A DNA stretch of 64,000 nt from Comamonas sp. lk (GTDB lineage Bacteria; Pseudomonadota; Gammaproteobacteria; Burkholderiales; Burkholderiaceae_C): contig NZ_UOOB01000001.1 in NCBI RefSeq assembly GCF_900564145.1, positions 4,032,754 to 4,096,753 of the forward strand, written 5' to 3'. A program made the position numbers and the translations under genes. A model generated the notes under the pieces. That model was not told the DNA's origin. It saw only the letters and a list, made by a program, of their open reading frames with translations, and searched no databases. Shown piece after piece: positions 42,946 to 53,448 of the stretch (position 1 is the first letter of the stretch; each line of letters starts with the position of its first letter).

Positions 42946-44253
42946 ATGAAGAAGATTTCGAACCAAGGTATGGCTCAGTTGGCCCTGAGCGTTGTCACGG
43001 CCGCAGTGCTGACCGCCTGCGGCGGCGGTGGAGGCAGCAGCGAAGCGCCAGCATCCAACTCGGCCTCGGCCAGCGGCGTGGCGGCCGTGGGCTCGCCCAT
43101 TACGGGCGGTGCCGTGACGCTGAAGTGCGCTTCCGGTGCATCTGCCTCCGCCACGACTGGCACGGATGGCTCCTGGTCGGCCTCGCTCAAGGGCGGTGAC
43201 TTTCCTTGCGTGATCCGTGTTGCCGGCGGCCAGGCCAACGGCCAAGTCCTGACCACGCCTTTGCATTCCATGGTGGCTGCATCCGGCATGGCCAATATCA
43301 CGCCGCTGACCGATTTGATGGTCGGCATCGTGAGCGGCCAAAAGCCCGATGCCTGGTTCGACTCGGCCACCAATGGGAGTTTGAGCGGTGCGATCCATGC
43401 CAACGCCCTGGCAACCGCCCAGGACAAGCTCAAGGCGGTTCTGTCCAGCCTGCCGGGCAAGCCGTCCTTGCCGGCTGGCTTTGATCCGCTGACCAGCCAA
43501 TTCCAAGCGCAAAAGGGTGATGCGGGCGATGATTTGCTGGAGAGCTATGGCGCGGCCCTGACGTCTGCAGGTCTGACGCAGTCGGAAGCGGCTGGCAGCG
43601 TGTCGGCAGGCGAGGCTCTGACCCAAGCAGCCTTTGCCGGTACGGCTTTCACGACGCCCAACATGACCATGTTCCGTGCGGGTGCCGCCAAGACCAAGGC
43701 CGGCGATTTCGTTCTGTCGATGCCTGATCCCCAGCGCGGCCTGCTGACATCGAAGGCCTCCTTGGACATGGACGGCAATGTGACCCAGGTGGGTCTGCCC
43801 TTTGTGGCAGTGACCAGTCTGCTGGGAAATCGCATCGCGCAGTACTGCACGCCAGGCGCTGGCGCCTTTAGCTCCAGCCAGCACAGCCAGTACGCCTATC
43901 TGTCCGAGGACTGGGTGCCCGTCACCAATACCACCGAGCTGCACGGCAAGGTGTTCAATGAATACGAAGACTGCAACTCCACCGGCACGCTGGAATTCCG
44001 GGCCGACGACTCCGTGGTGTTCACCGAAAACGGTGGCGTTCCCGACGCCCCCAACTTCGGCTTCTCCAAGGCCTTGTCCGGCGAGGGTATGGAGGACGTT
44101 GCAGAAAACTCCATCACGCATGCCAAGGTCTACAAGATCACCTTGAACGGCAAGACGACCTATGCCTATGTCGGTGTCTCAACCCAGAAGGGACTGACCA
44201 CACCGGCCATCGACGGCAAGGCCAACTACGTGACCATGGGCATTTCGCAATAA
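42946..44253 (+). CDS. Secreted lipoprotein of unknown function
   Basis: A 435-residue lipoprotein. The signal peptide ends in the lipobox VLTAC, with Cys then a run of glycines (CGGGGGSS) as a flexible tether, so it is anchored in a membrane. The first 100 residues of the mature part (GSPITGGAVTLKCASGASAS, a bacterial Ig/carboxypeptidase-regulatory-like strand pattern) resemble beta-sandwich modules of surface lipoproteins. The remainder is unassigned. GAGGG 5 nt before the ATG fixes the start. It is followed by a hairpin at 44297-44327 and a second lipoprotein gene. Confidence 0.7.
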   Translation: MKKISNQGMAQLALSVVTAAVLTACGGGGGSSEAPASNSASASGVAAVGSPITGGAVTLKCASGASASATTGTDGSWSASLKGGDFPCVIRVAGGQANGQVLTTPLHSMVAASGMANITPLTDLMVGIVSGQKPDAWFDSATNGSLSGAIHANALATAQDKLKAVLSSLPGKPSLPAGFDPLTSQFQAQKGDAGDDLLESYGAALTSAGLTQSEAAGSVSAGEALTQAAFAGTAFTTPNMTMFRAGAAKTKAGDFVLSMPDPQRGLLTSKASLDMDGNVTQVGLPFVAVTSLLGNRIAQYCTPGAGAFSSSQHSQYAYLSEDWVPVTNTTELHGKVFNEYEDCNSTGTLEFRADDSVVFTENGGVPDAPNFGFSKALSGEGMEDVAENSITHAKVYKITLNGKTTYAYVGVSTQKGLTTPAIDGKANYVTMGISQ

Positions 44254-44296
44254 ACGTTGCCCAATCAACCTGCCTCTGCCGCCCAGCGGCCTCATC

Positions 44297-44327
44297 AAGC
44301 GATGCGTTCCATTGGAGCGCATCGCTT
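44297..44327 (+). terminator. Hairpin downstream of the first lipoprotein gene
   Basis: AAGCGATGCG (44297-44306) and CGCATCGCTT (44318-44327) form a perfect 10-bp stem with an 11-nt loop, followed by CTTGCTTTG. It is a moderate intrinsic terminator candidate. Confidence 0.6.
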
Positions 44328-44471
44328 CTTGCTTTGTAGATCCGAATCCCATGGGCGCAGCCATTGGCCCCGCTGCCCAACCATCCTGGCTCACAGCTCA
44401 CAGAGCCCAGCAGGCTTGGTACTGCCCTGCCTAGCCCTGCCCCACTTCACATTGACCGGAGACCTCTCTCG

Positions 44472-45242
44472 ATGAAAAAGCAACTCCTTCTTTGCACCGT
44501 CCTGGCCCTGGCTGGCTGCAGCTCTGCCCCCAGTGACAGTGATGTCGAAAAATTCCTGGAGCCCCAGTTCGCCGCCTGCGAAAACGTCAAGGTGACGCAT
44601 GTCAAGAAGACCAACGGCTATAAAGAAGATGGCCACTACCGTGTCGAGTTCACCTACGACATCGAGCTCAAGGACCCCGATACCTTGAAGCGCATGCGCC
44701 AGACCTACCAGGAGGAGCATGACCGGGTGAAAGCCTGGGAGGATGCCGGAAAGGCCGATCAACAGCAAATTGCAACGCTCAAGGATGAGATCCTGGCGTT
44801 ACGCAAGGAACACAACAGCAGCGCACCCCGCCGAGAGGACTTCAACTTCAACAATCCGCCGGGAATGGGCTTCCTGGAAGAGGACGCTTATCGGAAAACA
44901 CTGGTCCAGTGGGAAAACGAGCATCCGCTGCCGGACACCCTACGTCAGAAGATGCAGGCGCTCGATGCGATGGGGCAGGAAAGCCGGCAAAGGCAAGAGC
45001 ACAGCCAGCCCAAGAACACCATCTACAACCAGGTGACGGAAAGCGTCTGGTCCATGTACGTTGCAGGATGCCCGAATGGAGGCTCAGCGAAGCTGTTCTA
45101 TCCTGCGCTGCTTCAGATCCGCAACGAAGCTGCCAAGGCACAGGATGTACTGTACTGGCTACAAGAGCAGCAGCTTCAAATGAAGGGCAAGATCACCATG
45201 CGCAAGACTGAAAACGGCTGGCGAGCACTGAGCGCAGGATGA
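44472..45242 (+). CDS. Small charged lipoprotein of unknown function
   Basis: A 256-residue lipoprotein: MKKQLLLCTVLALAGCSS shows a short signal peptide with lipobox LAGC. The mature part is highly charged and largely helical (ADQQQIATLKDEILALRKEH), with a conserved-looking NTIYNQVTESVWSMYVAGCP near the end. No family is recognised. A decayed, partial second copy of this gene lies 15.5 kb away at 60299-60722, showing that this part of the island has been duplicated or re-acquired. Confidence 0.65.
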   Translation: MKKQLLLCTVLALAGCSSAPSDSDVEKFLEPQFAACENVKVTHVKKTNGYKEDGHYRVEFTYDIELKDPDTLKRMRQTYQEEHDRVKAWEDAGKADQQQIATLKDEILALRKEHNSSAPRREDFNFNNPPGMGFLEEDAYRKTLVQWENEHPLPDTLRQKMQALDAMGQESRQRQEHSQPKNTIYNQVTESVWSMYVAGCPNGGSAKLFYPALLQIRNEAAKAQDVLYWLQEQQLQMKGKITMRKTENGWRALSAG

Positions 45243-45370
45243 TTTTCCGTCAGCAATGACCCACCCAGCCTGGCGCCTTGTGCGCTGGGCAACCTATCTC
45301 ATGGCTTTGTTTTTTTCTCTGCAAACAGCTTGATTGCTTTTTACTCGAACAAACCAGACAGTGTAGAGGT

Positions 45371-48300
45371 TCAGGCTTGATCCGTACCTTCCAGGCATAG
45401 TGCGTCGACTCCATCATCGGTCAAAGACAGAACACCTCGAATCACAAAATCGCTCAGCAGCTTTGACACTTTCATATTGATCTTTAGCATGGGAAGGGGC
45501 TTGCCCTCAATACGCTCAAAGTATGCCTTCGCCTTTGGTGCATCGACAGTTTTGCGCAAATCGTCAAACCGGCCGTACTCATTCAGGGTTGCATCAGTGA
45601 CATGCGCGTCCATCAGTGCTGCGAGCTTGGCGGGGTCAACCCCCAATGCCGAAACAACAGCTTCAAACTCTCTATTCTTAGCCCGCGCCTTGTAGTCAAC
45701 GAGGTAGTCACGAAAGGTTCTCGCCGGGTCGATCTGCACATCGCCGCGTTGCATGTCATGCAGAAAAATCTCTGCAAACTTTTGGTCTTCCTGCGATAGC
45801 GATGTGAAAGAGCGGTGCAACTCCGCCAAGGTGGCCTCCTTCGCAGGTCCATCGTCACTCTGTAAGACCTTCAGGTACTTCGCAAAGCGCGAGTTCATGT
45901 AGTCGGCATCGATCTTTCCTGTATCAATCTCTGTAATATGAGTATCGATCTCAAACGGGAGGCTATCACCTCCGCCGCCGCCGCTCCCAGCGCTCAGTTC
46001 CTTGTAGCGCTGCAATAGTGCCAAGTATTGCTGATGGCTGATGGCAAGCTGAATGGCCAGTTTGAGCTCACCGTCAAACTCATAAACCGTTTGATCCCAA
46101 GTGAACCCCTGAATCCGTGCGGCTTCCAAAACAGCACTGAACTGGTTGAACTCCTTGGCGAAGGCCGCACGCGCAGCCAAGTCATCTGGTAGCTTCCCAA
46201 AATCCGTGACGCCTGCCGCACTGAAGATAGCGCTGATCTCGGCAAAGCTGGAGTTCATCCGCTCCAAGTTCCGTGGCAACTGGTCTGCAAAGAGGCCAAT
46301 CGGTTTGTCACCGGAATAGAGCTTCACCGCAGCCTCCACATTCCGTTTCATAGTGTGTGGCTTGCGGTAGTAGCGAATAGTGCCAAATGGCTTGTCTGGC
46401 CCAAACAAGCGGTTGGTGCGCGAAAAAGCCTGAATGATGTTCTCGTATTCCAGCAACTTATCGACATATAGAGTATTCACCCATTTCGAGTCAAAGCCAG
46501 TCAACATCTGGTTCACCACGATCAGCAGATCTAGTCGCTTACCCTGCCCAGCCTCAATCCGAATGTAAGGGGCCTTGTGGGCAAGACGAGCGGCCAGATC
46601 CTTTTTGAAGGCTGCGTGCGTTCCCAGGTCGAACTTTTGACCGTAGGCTGCGTTGTAGTCTTCGATGATCTCAACCAGGCCTTGTGTTTTAAGGACAGGA
46701 TCGCATCCACCGTCATCATCATTGATGTGCGGGTCAAACAACGCTGTGATCTTTAAGTCTGGGCATTTCACCTTCATCAGGCGATAGTAGGCAATGGCCT
46801 CTGGGATGCTACTGGTGGCAAAAATCGCGTGAAACTTTCCACCCTGGCTCAGCACCTCCCAGCTATCAGCGATGTCCTGCACCACGGCGTTACGGTGTAC
46901 ATCGAGGTCATACTGGGTATTAGGCAGGTAGTCCTCAATACCTTTTTGATACACACCAGCAGAGTCCCACTGCCCGGCCATGGGCATATCGTTCATGTAG
47001 CGGTTGAAGACTTTTTTCTTCGCAGCACTCGCCATCGCCTCAGTCACCGTCGCTGCCTTGGATTTTTCCAGTGCAACAGCTTGGCGCAGGTCACGGTCGC
47101 GGTAAGTCAGCACCTGATAGGGGTCAAAGCCAAGCACATTCTTGTCGCGGATACCGTCGGCAATGCTGTAGCGGTGCAACTCATCACCAAACACATCGGT
47201 GGTGGTGTTGTCCTTGCGAATGTTTTCTTTGTGGATGGGAGTGCCACTGAAACCGAAGAAGACTGCCCCCTGAAAACTCGCCTTGATGTCGATGAGCATG
47301 TCGCCAAAGGTGGAGCGGTGGCACTCGTCAACAATAAAGACAATGCGCTTGGCACGCATGGCGTCCAAGTCGTGACCTTTGAGCCCCTCTGCATCATCTG
47401 TGATCAGGCTCATCTTCTGAATAGACGAGACGATCAAGGTATCGGCTGGGTCTGTGCTCTTGAGCTTTTTTACCAACACGCCCGAGTGCTCGGTGGCCTG
47501 TACCTGGGTGCCGTCACCGGCGAAGTCCCTGTAGGCCTTCAAGGTCTGTGTACCCAGTTCAATGCGGTCCAGCAAGAACACAACCTTATCGGCATCCTTG
47601 GAGTTAGCAATAAGCTGCGCCGACTTGAAGCTCGTCATCGTCTTGCCCGAGCCCGTTGTATGCCAGATGTAGCCACCTAACCGATTCGGGTTCTTCCAGT
47701 CAGTCTTGGCCACCTTGTCTGAGATAGCCCGCGCGGCGAAATACTGATAGCTGCGCATCACCTTCAGCACACCGTCCGCCTCATCGGCCACGGTATAAAA
47801 ACCAATCAGCTGGTGCGCCATGGGGATGGAAAGCAGGCTGGAGGTGAAAGCCTTCCAATCGTTGATCGGCTCGTTGTTAAAGTCGGCCCAGTGAAAGGCA
47901 TAGTCCTTATTGAAAGCGTCTGCGGATTCTGGCCTGGCAAAGTACAGCGCTTCTTCGGGCTCCATCGCTACGTGGATTTGTACCAGCGAGAACAAGCCGC
48001 TAAAAATGCCTTCGCTCGCGTACTTCTTAATCTGGTTATAGGCCTGGATGACAGGCACACCACTCTTTTTCAACTCGATGTGGATGAGCGGCATGCCATT
48101 GATCAGCAGGAGCAGGTCGCCGCGCCGGTCATTGAGCAGCTCTGAGCCACGGGCATAGCGCGGCTGCTGTGCAATCTGGTAGCGGCTTTGCCCGGCGGCA
48201 ATCTCCTGCCGGTCGTAGATCTTCAGACTGACCTCTTTGCCAAGGTGCAATGTGTCTTCAGGGTTATCGCGGGTGATAGACACTGTCTTGCCATTGATGA

Positions 48301-48550
48301 AGCCATTGAGCTTGAGCGGCGTGCGTAGTGCTTTGATCTGCTCCATCACCTGCTGCATCTCGGTATCGGTCAGTGGCACCTCGTTGAGCCGGTCCTTGCT
48401 GCGGTTGTTCTCAAAGAGAATTTGCTTCCAGTTGTCCAGCAGGTCTGCCTCGCTCGGGCATTGGATGACCTCCTGCTCCCCCCAGCCCCGCAGACGCAAC
48501 TCGTGAATGACGGCCGCTTCAAACTCAGATTCTTTAGCAAATATTGTCAT
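45371..48550 (-). CDS. hsdR: Type I restriction enzyme, HsdR subunit
   Basis: A 1059-residue motor/nuclease subunit of normal length. The nuclease domain has LLLINGMPLIHIELKKSGVP (PD-ExK core). The translocase has Walker A HTTGSGKTMTSF (about residue 300), the DEAD-like VDECHRSTFGDM and helicase motifs TGFDSKWVNTLYVDK and QAFSRTNRLFG. It cuts unmodified DNA only when assembled with HsdM and HsdS. It is the third gene of the minus-strand hsdM-hsdS-hsdR order, similar to type IC systems. Since hsdM is split by an IS, the nuclease should be idle. Confidence 0.93.
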   Translation of the reverse strand: MTIFAKESEFEAAVIHELRLRGWGEQEVIQCPSEADLLDNWKQILFENNRSKDRLNEVPLTDTEMQQVMEQIKALRTPLKLNGFINGKTVSITRDNPEDTLHLGKEVSLKIYDRQEIAAGQSRYQIAQQPRYARGSELLNDRRGDLLLLINGMPLIHIELKKSGVPVIQAYNQIKKYASEGIFSGLFSLVQIHVAMEPEEALYFARPESADAFNKDYAFHWADFNNEPINDWKAFTSSLLSIPMAHQLIGFYTVADEADGVLKVMRSYQYFAARAISDKVAKTDWKNPNRLGGYIWHTTGSGKTMTSFKSAQLIANSKDADKVVFLLDRIELGTQTLKAYRDFAGDGTQVQATEHSGVLVKKLKSTDPADTLIVSSIQKMSLITDDAEGLKGHDLDAMRAKRIVFIVDECHRSTFGDMLIDIKASFQGAVFFGFSGTPIHKENIRKDNTTTDVFGDELHRYSIADGIRDKNVLGFDPYQVLTYRDRDLRQAVALEKSKAATVTEAMASAAKKKVFNRYMNDMPMAGQWDSAGVYQKGIEDYLPNTQYDLDVHRNAVVQDIADSWEVLSQGGKFHAIFATSSIPEAIAYYRLMKVKCPDLKITALFDPHINDDDGGCDPVLKTQGLVEIIEDYNAAYGQKFDLGTHAAFKKDLAARLAHKAPYIRIEAGQGKRLDLLIVVNQMLTGFDSKWVNTLYVDKLLEYENIIQAFSRTNRLFGPDKPFGTIRYYRKPHTMKRNVEAAVKLYSGDKPIGLFADQLPRNLERMNSSFAEISAIFSAAGVTDFGKLPDDLAARAAFAKEFNQFSAVLEAARIQGFTWDQTVYEFDGELKLAIQLAISHQQYLALLQRYKELSAGSGGGGGDSLPFEIDTHITEIDTGKIDADYMNSRFAKYLKVLQSDDGPAKEATLAELHRSFTSLSQEDQKFAEIFLHDMQRGDVQIDPARTFRDYLVDYKARAKNREFEAVVSALGVDPAKLAALMDAHVTDATLNEYGRFDDLRKTVDAPKAKAYFERIEGKPLPMLKINMKVSKLLSDFVIRGVLSLTDDGVDALCLEGTDQA

Positions 48551-48566
48551 TGTGATGAGCTAACGA

Positions 48567-49772
48567 TCAGACAAACATTTTTTCCAGGCAAGCGGATTTG
48601 ATTTGCTGGAGCTTTTTGATCTGGGTGGCGTGTTTGGCGATCAGCTCATCCTGGGTGCGGAAATAAGTGCCGATTTTTCTCTGTTCTTCAGGAGAAGGAA
48701 CCATTACGGATATTTCGGATAGAACATTGGCATTTATGGCGGGATAACTTGTTCCAGTGCAATGGTCCAACACCACTTTCACAAACTGATCGCGCTGCAT
48801 CAAGCCCAAAAGGAAGCTACCGTCGTTGTATGGGCGAATCTGCGCATAACCTGATGAAAATACGTAGTTCTTGGCAGCAAGAGTGAAAAGATGATTGTTT
48901 TTTTGATAAGGTCTTACCGTTTGAAAGAACAAGTCACCTTGGTGAGCTAGGCGTTGGGCACGAGAGGGAGCGGTTTCCCGTCTTTCAGTTCTATGCCCAA
49001 CTATTTCCGTACCAACGACTGATTCGAGATCGACATATTCGAAGACATCAGGAAGAGCCTCTTTGGGATTGAAGATTCCAGTACCGCCCAAACTTTTCTC
49101 TTCCCACTCATCTGAAAAACCATTGAACCGAATTTCCGGAGTGGTGGCCCCTGGTTGCGGAAACATCTTTTGAAGCATCGTCTTTTTCAGCACCGCTAGC
49201 TGGTTATGCTTGCGCTGGTGCAGCGAGATGAGCTGATCCAACTCCCGCAATAAGGCAGCGATACGCGCCTGTTCAGCGACGCCAGGAATCTTGACCGCTC
49301 TCTTCTTCCAGTCTTCTACATCAAAGAACAGCTTTTCAATGTCCACACCATAGGAGCTCAGAAAAAATTTCTGACGCATGGCTGGAAGGCCGGCGAGGAT
49401 GGTAAAGAATTCTGTCAAGAGCTTGTCGCTGTCAACAGCTGTCAAATATTCATTCGAAACGATGGCGCCATCCAGTGATGGAGGGGTGATGCCGGTTGCG
49501 CCATGTACCACCTGTCGCTTAGAAATAACGAAATCACCCGCATGAAGTTGCGCGTAATTCTTCACCAAAATCTCGCGCCCCAACAAATGACCGCGTGAGA
49601 CGATGCCCTCATTGCGTCGTTTGACGGTGATGAGTTCATACCGCTGCTGGTCCTCAAGAACGATGGGACGTCGCTTCTCAGCGACGACATCACCGATCTT
49701 CTCGTCCGCCCACTCAGCTTCGAATTCTTTGAAGCGAATTAGTGGCGCTTTACGCCCAGTCTGCCCCGTCAT
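48567..49772 (-). CDS. hsdS: Type I restriction-modification specificity subunit, HsdS
   Basis: A 401-residue DNA-recognition subunit with two target-recognition domains and two conserved helical spacers (EQARIAALLRELDQLISLHQ and EEQRKIGTYFRTQDELIAKH). Each half begins with the usual RFKEF/RFNGF segment (LIRFKEFEAEW and IRFNGFSDEWEE). The two domains together determine a bipartite recognition sequence that cannot be read from sequence. The hsdM stop (49774) lies directly upstream and hsdR starts 16 nt downstream of its end. Confidence 0.92.
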   Translation of the reverse strand: MTGQTGRKAPLIRFKEFEAEWADEKIGDVVAEKRRPIVLEDQQRYELITVKRRNEGIVSRGHLLGREILVKNYAQLHAGDFVISKRQVVHGATGITPPSLDGAIVSNEYLTAVDSDKLLTEFFTILAGLPAMRQKFFLSSYGVDIEKLFFDVEDWKKRAVKIPGVAEQARIAALLRELDQLISLHQRKHNQLAVLKKTMLQKMFPQPGATTPEIRFNGFSDEWEEKSLGGTGIFNPKEALPDVFEYVDLESVVGTEIVGHRTERRETAPSRAQRLAHQGDLFFQTVRPYQKNNHLFTLAAKNYVFSSGYAQIRPYNDGSFLLGLMQRDQFVKVVLDHCTGTSYPAINANVLSEISVMVPSPEEQRKIGTYFRTQDELIAKHATQIKKLQQIKSACLEKMFV

Positions 49773-51384
49773 CTCACTCCCCCACTAGCAGAGTTTTTAG
49801 CTCTGCAAGACCCTTGAGGTCGAACTCGTTGCCGCCCAACTCATCGAGCATGCCCGCCAAAGCGCTCTCGGCCTGCCGAATGTTTCGGGCGTTGTCTGCG
49901 CAAGTGATGCGGTATTTGTCCACCAGCGCTTCGAGCTTGCTGATCAGGCTATCCACCACCAAACCAGGCAGGCGGTGCAACTCATCCACCAACGGCGCAA
50001 TCCACTTTAGCTCCAACAGCACATTCACCTGCTCGTCGCTCAGCCCTTCAATCGTGGCTTTGGTCTTGAGGTGCAAAGCTGCCGCATCTTTTTTAATGGC
50101 GGCTTTCAATGTCTTCTCTTTGGCTAACAGCTCAGCCGCCTGAATGATTTTGGCTTCGTAAGATTCGGGATCAAAAGCACCTGCTGTTTTGGCCTCAGCC
50201 AGCAATTGCTTAGCCTCTTTGGCAGCAGGTACAGCAGCGAATTTATCGCCAGCATCATTGAAGGTGTCCTTGGCTTTGTCTTCTTCGCTAAAGCTTTCCA
50301 GCAGCTCATCCAGCTTCGCACTCACGTCGACCAAGCTAGATTCCTTTGCGCACAGGGCGTCCAGCTCGCTCTTGTGGTGCGTCTGCTGTACCAGCTCAAA
50401 GGGCAGTACGCGGCCTTTGTAGCCGTCTTGCACCTCAACGTCTTTGCCGTCTTTTTTCTTGGTGATGTAGTGGGGGTCTACGGTGCGAGCGGCATCCATA
50501 CCTTCAGTCTGGAAAATTTCCAGATCAACGGCGATGGGCTGCCAGTGGTCATCGAGTACTTGGTAGGCCTGGTACTTGTCGATCAGTGGCACCGTGCCGA
50601 CTTTGGTCAAGCGGCTGAACAACTCCTCACAGATCAGCGCCTCTTGCCTGGGCACCTGCAGAGTGAGCATATTGCCGACAAGCGCTTCTTGCAGCCAGGA
50701 GCTGAAGCCATCAAAGGCACTAGCAAAGGCCTGATTGAACTGTCTCACCTCGGTGTGCTGGCGCGTGCTATGGGCCAAATCAGCCACCTTGGGCTGCGCG
50801 TAAGGCGTGCCATCCAGTGTGAACAAGGCCGCACGCAAGTTGGGAAAGGCTTGCCACACATGAACCAGCGCATCCAGCTCGCTCAGCGGAATACCGCCAA
50901 ACATGGAGGCATACAAGTCCCAGCTTTCAGCGGGTTCCGAGGAGTCCACATAGCGCGGGATATTGAGGTTGTACTCGTTGGCCTCGCTTTGCAGTTCGGT
51001 CTTGGGCACAAGGCGGCTAAAGCCCGGCACGCTGGCGCGAGCGACCACCACATCGGAGATCTTCTTGATGTCACAAGCGCGCAGCCTGTTGTTTTTTCCC
51101 TCTTTGGCAAAGCCCTTGGAGGCATCGATAAACAGCACATCGCTGCTTTCGCGCTTTTGCCGCAGCACCAGAATCACCGTGGGGATACCTGTGCCAAAGA
51201 AGATGTTGGATGGCAGGCCGATGATGGTTTCGATATGGTCGTTTTCAATCAGGGCTTTGCGAATAGCGCCTTCTTCACCGCCACGGAACAGCACGCCATG
51301 AGGCAAGACAATGGCCATGATGCCGCCTGGCTTCAAGTGATATAGGTCGTGGAGCAAAAAAGCGTAATCGGCCTTGGACTTAGG

Positions 51385-52455
51385 TGTCAGGTCCCGGATG
51401 ATTGGCTGCTTAAAAACAAGCGCCCTTTGCTCCATGGTCGAGAGGTACTCCAAGCGGTTCTGGCAACATGGCAATCCTCTGCCAAGGAGCTGCTATGTTG
51501 ATTGCTCTGCACAAGAACGCCACTACTACGCCCGCCACCCGCTTGGCATTGCAGCAAGCCAGTGGTACTGATCGGGAGTTGGCCCAGCAATACGGCATTG
51601 GCTTGGACACAGTGCGCAAGTGGCGTCATCGCACTACGGTGCAGGATGCCAGTCATACGCCGCACCGATTGCAGACCACGCTCAATGCGGCACAGGAAGA
51701 ATTGGTGGTCTATCTGCGCAACCAACTGCTGCTGCCGCTCGATGACTTGCTGGCGGTAGTGCGGGAGTTCATTGAGCCTGCGATGAGCCGTTCTGCACTG
51801 GACCGATTGCTTCGCAGGCGAGGTCATTCCAGATTACCTGCACCACCCAAGCCAGACAGCGAGAGCAAACCCTTCAAAGCCTATGAGCCGGGCTACGTCC
51901 ATGTGGATGTGAAGTACCTGCCCCAGATGCAGGATGAGGACAAGCGCCGCTATGTGTTCGTGGCCATCGACAGAGCCACGCGCTGGGTGTTTATTGCCAT
52001 CAAACAGCACAAAACAGCAGCGTCAGCCAAATCCTTCCTGGACGCAGTACGCAAGGCAGCTGCGTTCAAGATCCGCACCATCCTCACAGACAATGGAAAA
52101 GAGTTCACGGACAGGCTGTTTGGAAGTCGTAGCCGACAAGCCACAGGCGAGCACGAGTTCGATCAGCTGTGCCAAGCACTTGGCATAGAACACCGCTTGA
52201 CCAAGCCCAAGACGCCACAAACCAATGGAATGGTCGAGCGCTTCAACGGTCGGCTCAGCCAGGTGCTGCGCTCACATCACTTCAACAGCGCCGAGGACTT
52301 GGACAAGACGCTGCACAGGTTTGTCTGGCTATACAACCACCACTTGCCACAAAAGGCATTGGGGCATGAAGCCCCAGTGCAAGCGCTCAAAAACTGGAAG
52401 ATGAAAGTGCCTGATTTATTCGTCAAGAACGTGCGCAATCATCCGGGACCTGACA
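51385..52455 (+). mobile_element. Intact IS481-family element (1071 bp) inside hsdM
   Basis: The ends are TGTCAGGTCCCGGATGATT at 51385 and its exact inverted partner AATCATCCGGGACCTGACA ending at 52455. The element is flanked by the 6-bp target duplication CTTAGG at 51379-51384 and 52456-52461. A single intact transposase lies inside. Perfect ends and duplication indicate a recent insertion. Confidence 0.95.
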
Positions 52456-52460
52456 CTTAG
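51495..52460 (+). CDS. IS481-family transposase
   Basis: A 321-residue DDE transposase. The helix-turn-helix part is SGTDRELAQQYGIGLDTVRK. The integrase core has the catalytic acids in YVHVDVKYLPQMQDEDKRRY, ILTDNGKEFTDRLFG and PQTNGMVERFNGRLSQVLRS. The ATG at 51495 has AAGGAG 5 nt upstream. The stop lies just beyond the IS right end, within the target duplication. It appears fully functional. Confidence 0.92.
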   Translation: MLIALHKNATTTPATRLALQQASGTDRELAQQYGIGLDTVRKWRHRTTVQDASHTPHRLQTTLNAAQEELVVYLRNQLLLPLDDLLAVVREFIEPAMSRSALDRLLRRRGHSRLPAPPKPDSESKPFKAYEPGYVHVDVKYLPQMQDEDKRRYVFVAIDRATRWVFIAIKQHKTAASAKSFLDAVRKAAAFKIRTILTDNGKEFTDRLFGSRSRQATGEHEFDQLCQALGIEHRLTKPKTPQTNGMVERFNGRLSQVLRSHHFNSAEDLDKTLHRFVWLYNHHLPQKALGHEAPVQALKNWKMKVPDLFVKNVRNHPGPDT

Positions 52461-53448
52461 GTGCCAAGCCAAAACGGGCATAGCGGGGATCGCTTTCCTT
52501 ATGCTGTGGGTCCCATTTTTGCGAATATGGGGGGTTTGAGACCACCGCATCCAGGTACAACGGGTTGTAGCTGTTGATGGGGTCTTGTTCATCAAAGTAA
52601 GGCCAGTCATCTTCCAGAGTGTCGGCATTGCGGGTAACAATGTTGCTGGGCAAAATGCCGCGCATGATGAGGTTCATGCGCGTGAGGTTGTAGGTATTCT
52701 CTTTGAGCTCCTGGGCGTAGTACTTGATATTGCCCTTGTCGCCCATCTGCTTGGCAATCGACTCACCAATGTTGAGCAGCAGTGAACCAGACCCACTGGT
52801 GGGGTCGTAGATCTGGATGGTCTCACGGTCCTTCAGATGGTGTGCAATAACTTCAGACATGAGAACCGACACTTCGTGCGGCGTGTAGAACTCACCGGCC
52901 TTTTTACCTGCATTAGCCGCAAACATGCTGATGAGGTACTCGTAGATGAAGCCGAGCACGTCATAGCCCTGCTTGCCATCCATGGGGATGTCTTTGATGA
53001 GCTGGAGAAGATCGCTGATCGCCTTAGTCTGCTTGCCCGCCGTGTCGCCCAATTTGCTCAGTCCGGTTTCCAGGGTCTTGAAGATGCCGTCAAACAGACG
53101 CTTGTGATTCGGGTGGATCAAGCGACTGAATGCCGACAGGGCATCACGCACATTCGAAACGTCGAAATCACCCTGGGCATCAATCCAGGTCGAGAACAGA
53201 TGCTGGTAGGCGATGAAGTAGCCAATGCTTTCTTGGACGTATTCCGTCGTCTCCTCGTCTTCTTCCGAGAGGGCCTGGATGTCTTCTGAGCTGGCCCCCT
53301 CGTCCTTCATGAAGCGCACCAGCTTGTCAGAGAGGTATTTGTAGAATATGAAGCCGAGGATATAGTCTTTGTATTCGTTGGCCTCGATCTTGGAGCGCAT
53401 CTGGTTGGCGGATTGCCAGATCTTGGCTGCGAGTTGTTGCTTGTTCAC

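Larger units (their letters stand above)
49774..53448 (-). pseudogene. hsdM: Type I DNA methyltransferase hsdM, split by an IS481 insertion
   Basis: Two pieces of one gene: the N-terminal 329 codons (53448 to 52462) and the C-terminal part (51384 to 49774). Removing the IS and one copy of the CTTAGG duplication restores one frame of 865 residues with the junction RFGLAPKSKADYAFL. The N-terminal piece has HsdM_N, the SAM-binding motif DPTSGSGSLLLNIG and the catalytic NPPY (VVSNPPYSQKW). The C-terminal piece keeps the LPHGVLFRGGEEG fold region and the long C-terminal helices. Neither piece should methylate by itself. There are no other lesions, so precise excision would restore function. Confidence 0.93.

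Noticed and set aside
42865-44121. A 418-codon minus-strand frame rich in Gly, His and Arg
   Set aside because: It is antisense to the lipoprotein gene, which has a lipobox and RBS; composition is that of a shadow frame.
50206-51345. A 379-codon plus-strand frame
   Set aside because: It is antisense to the hsdM C-terminal part and is explained by it.
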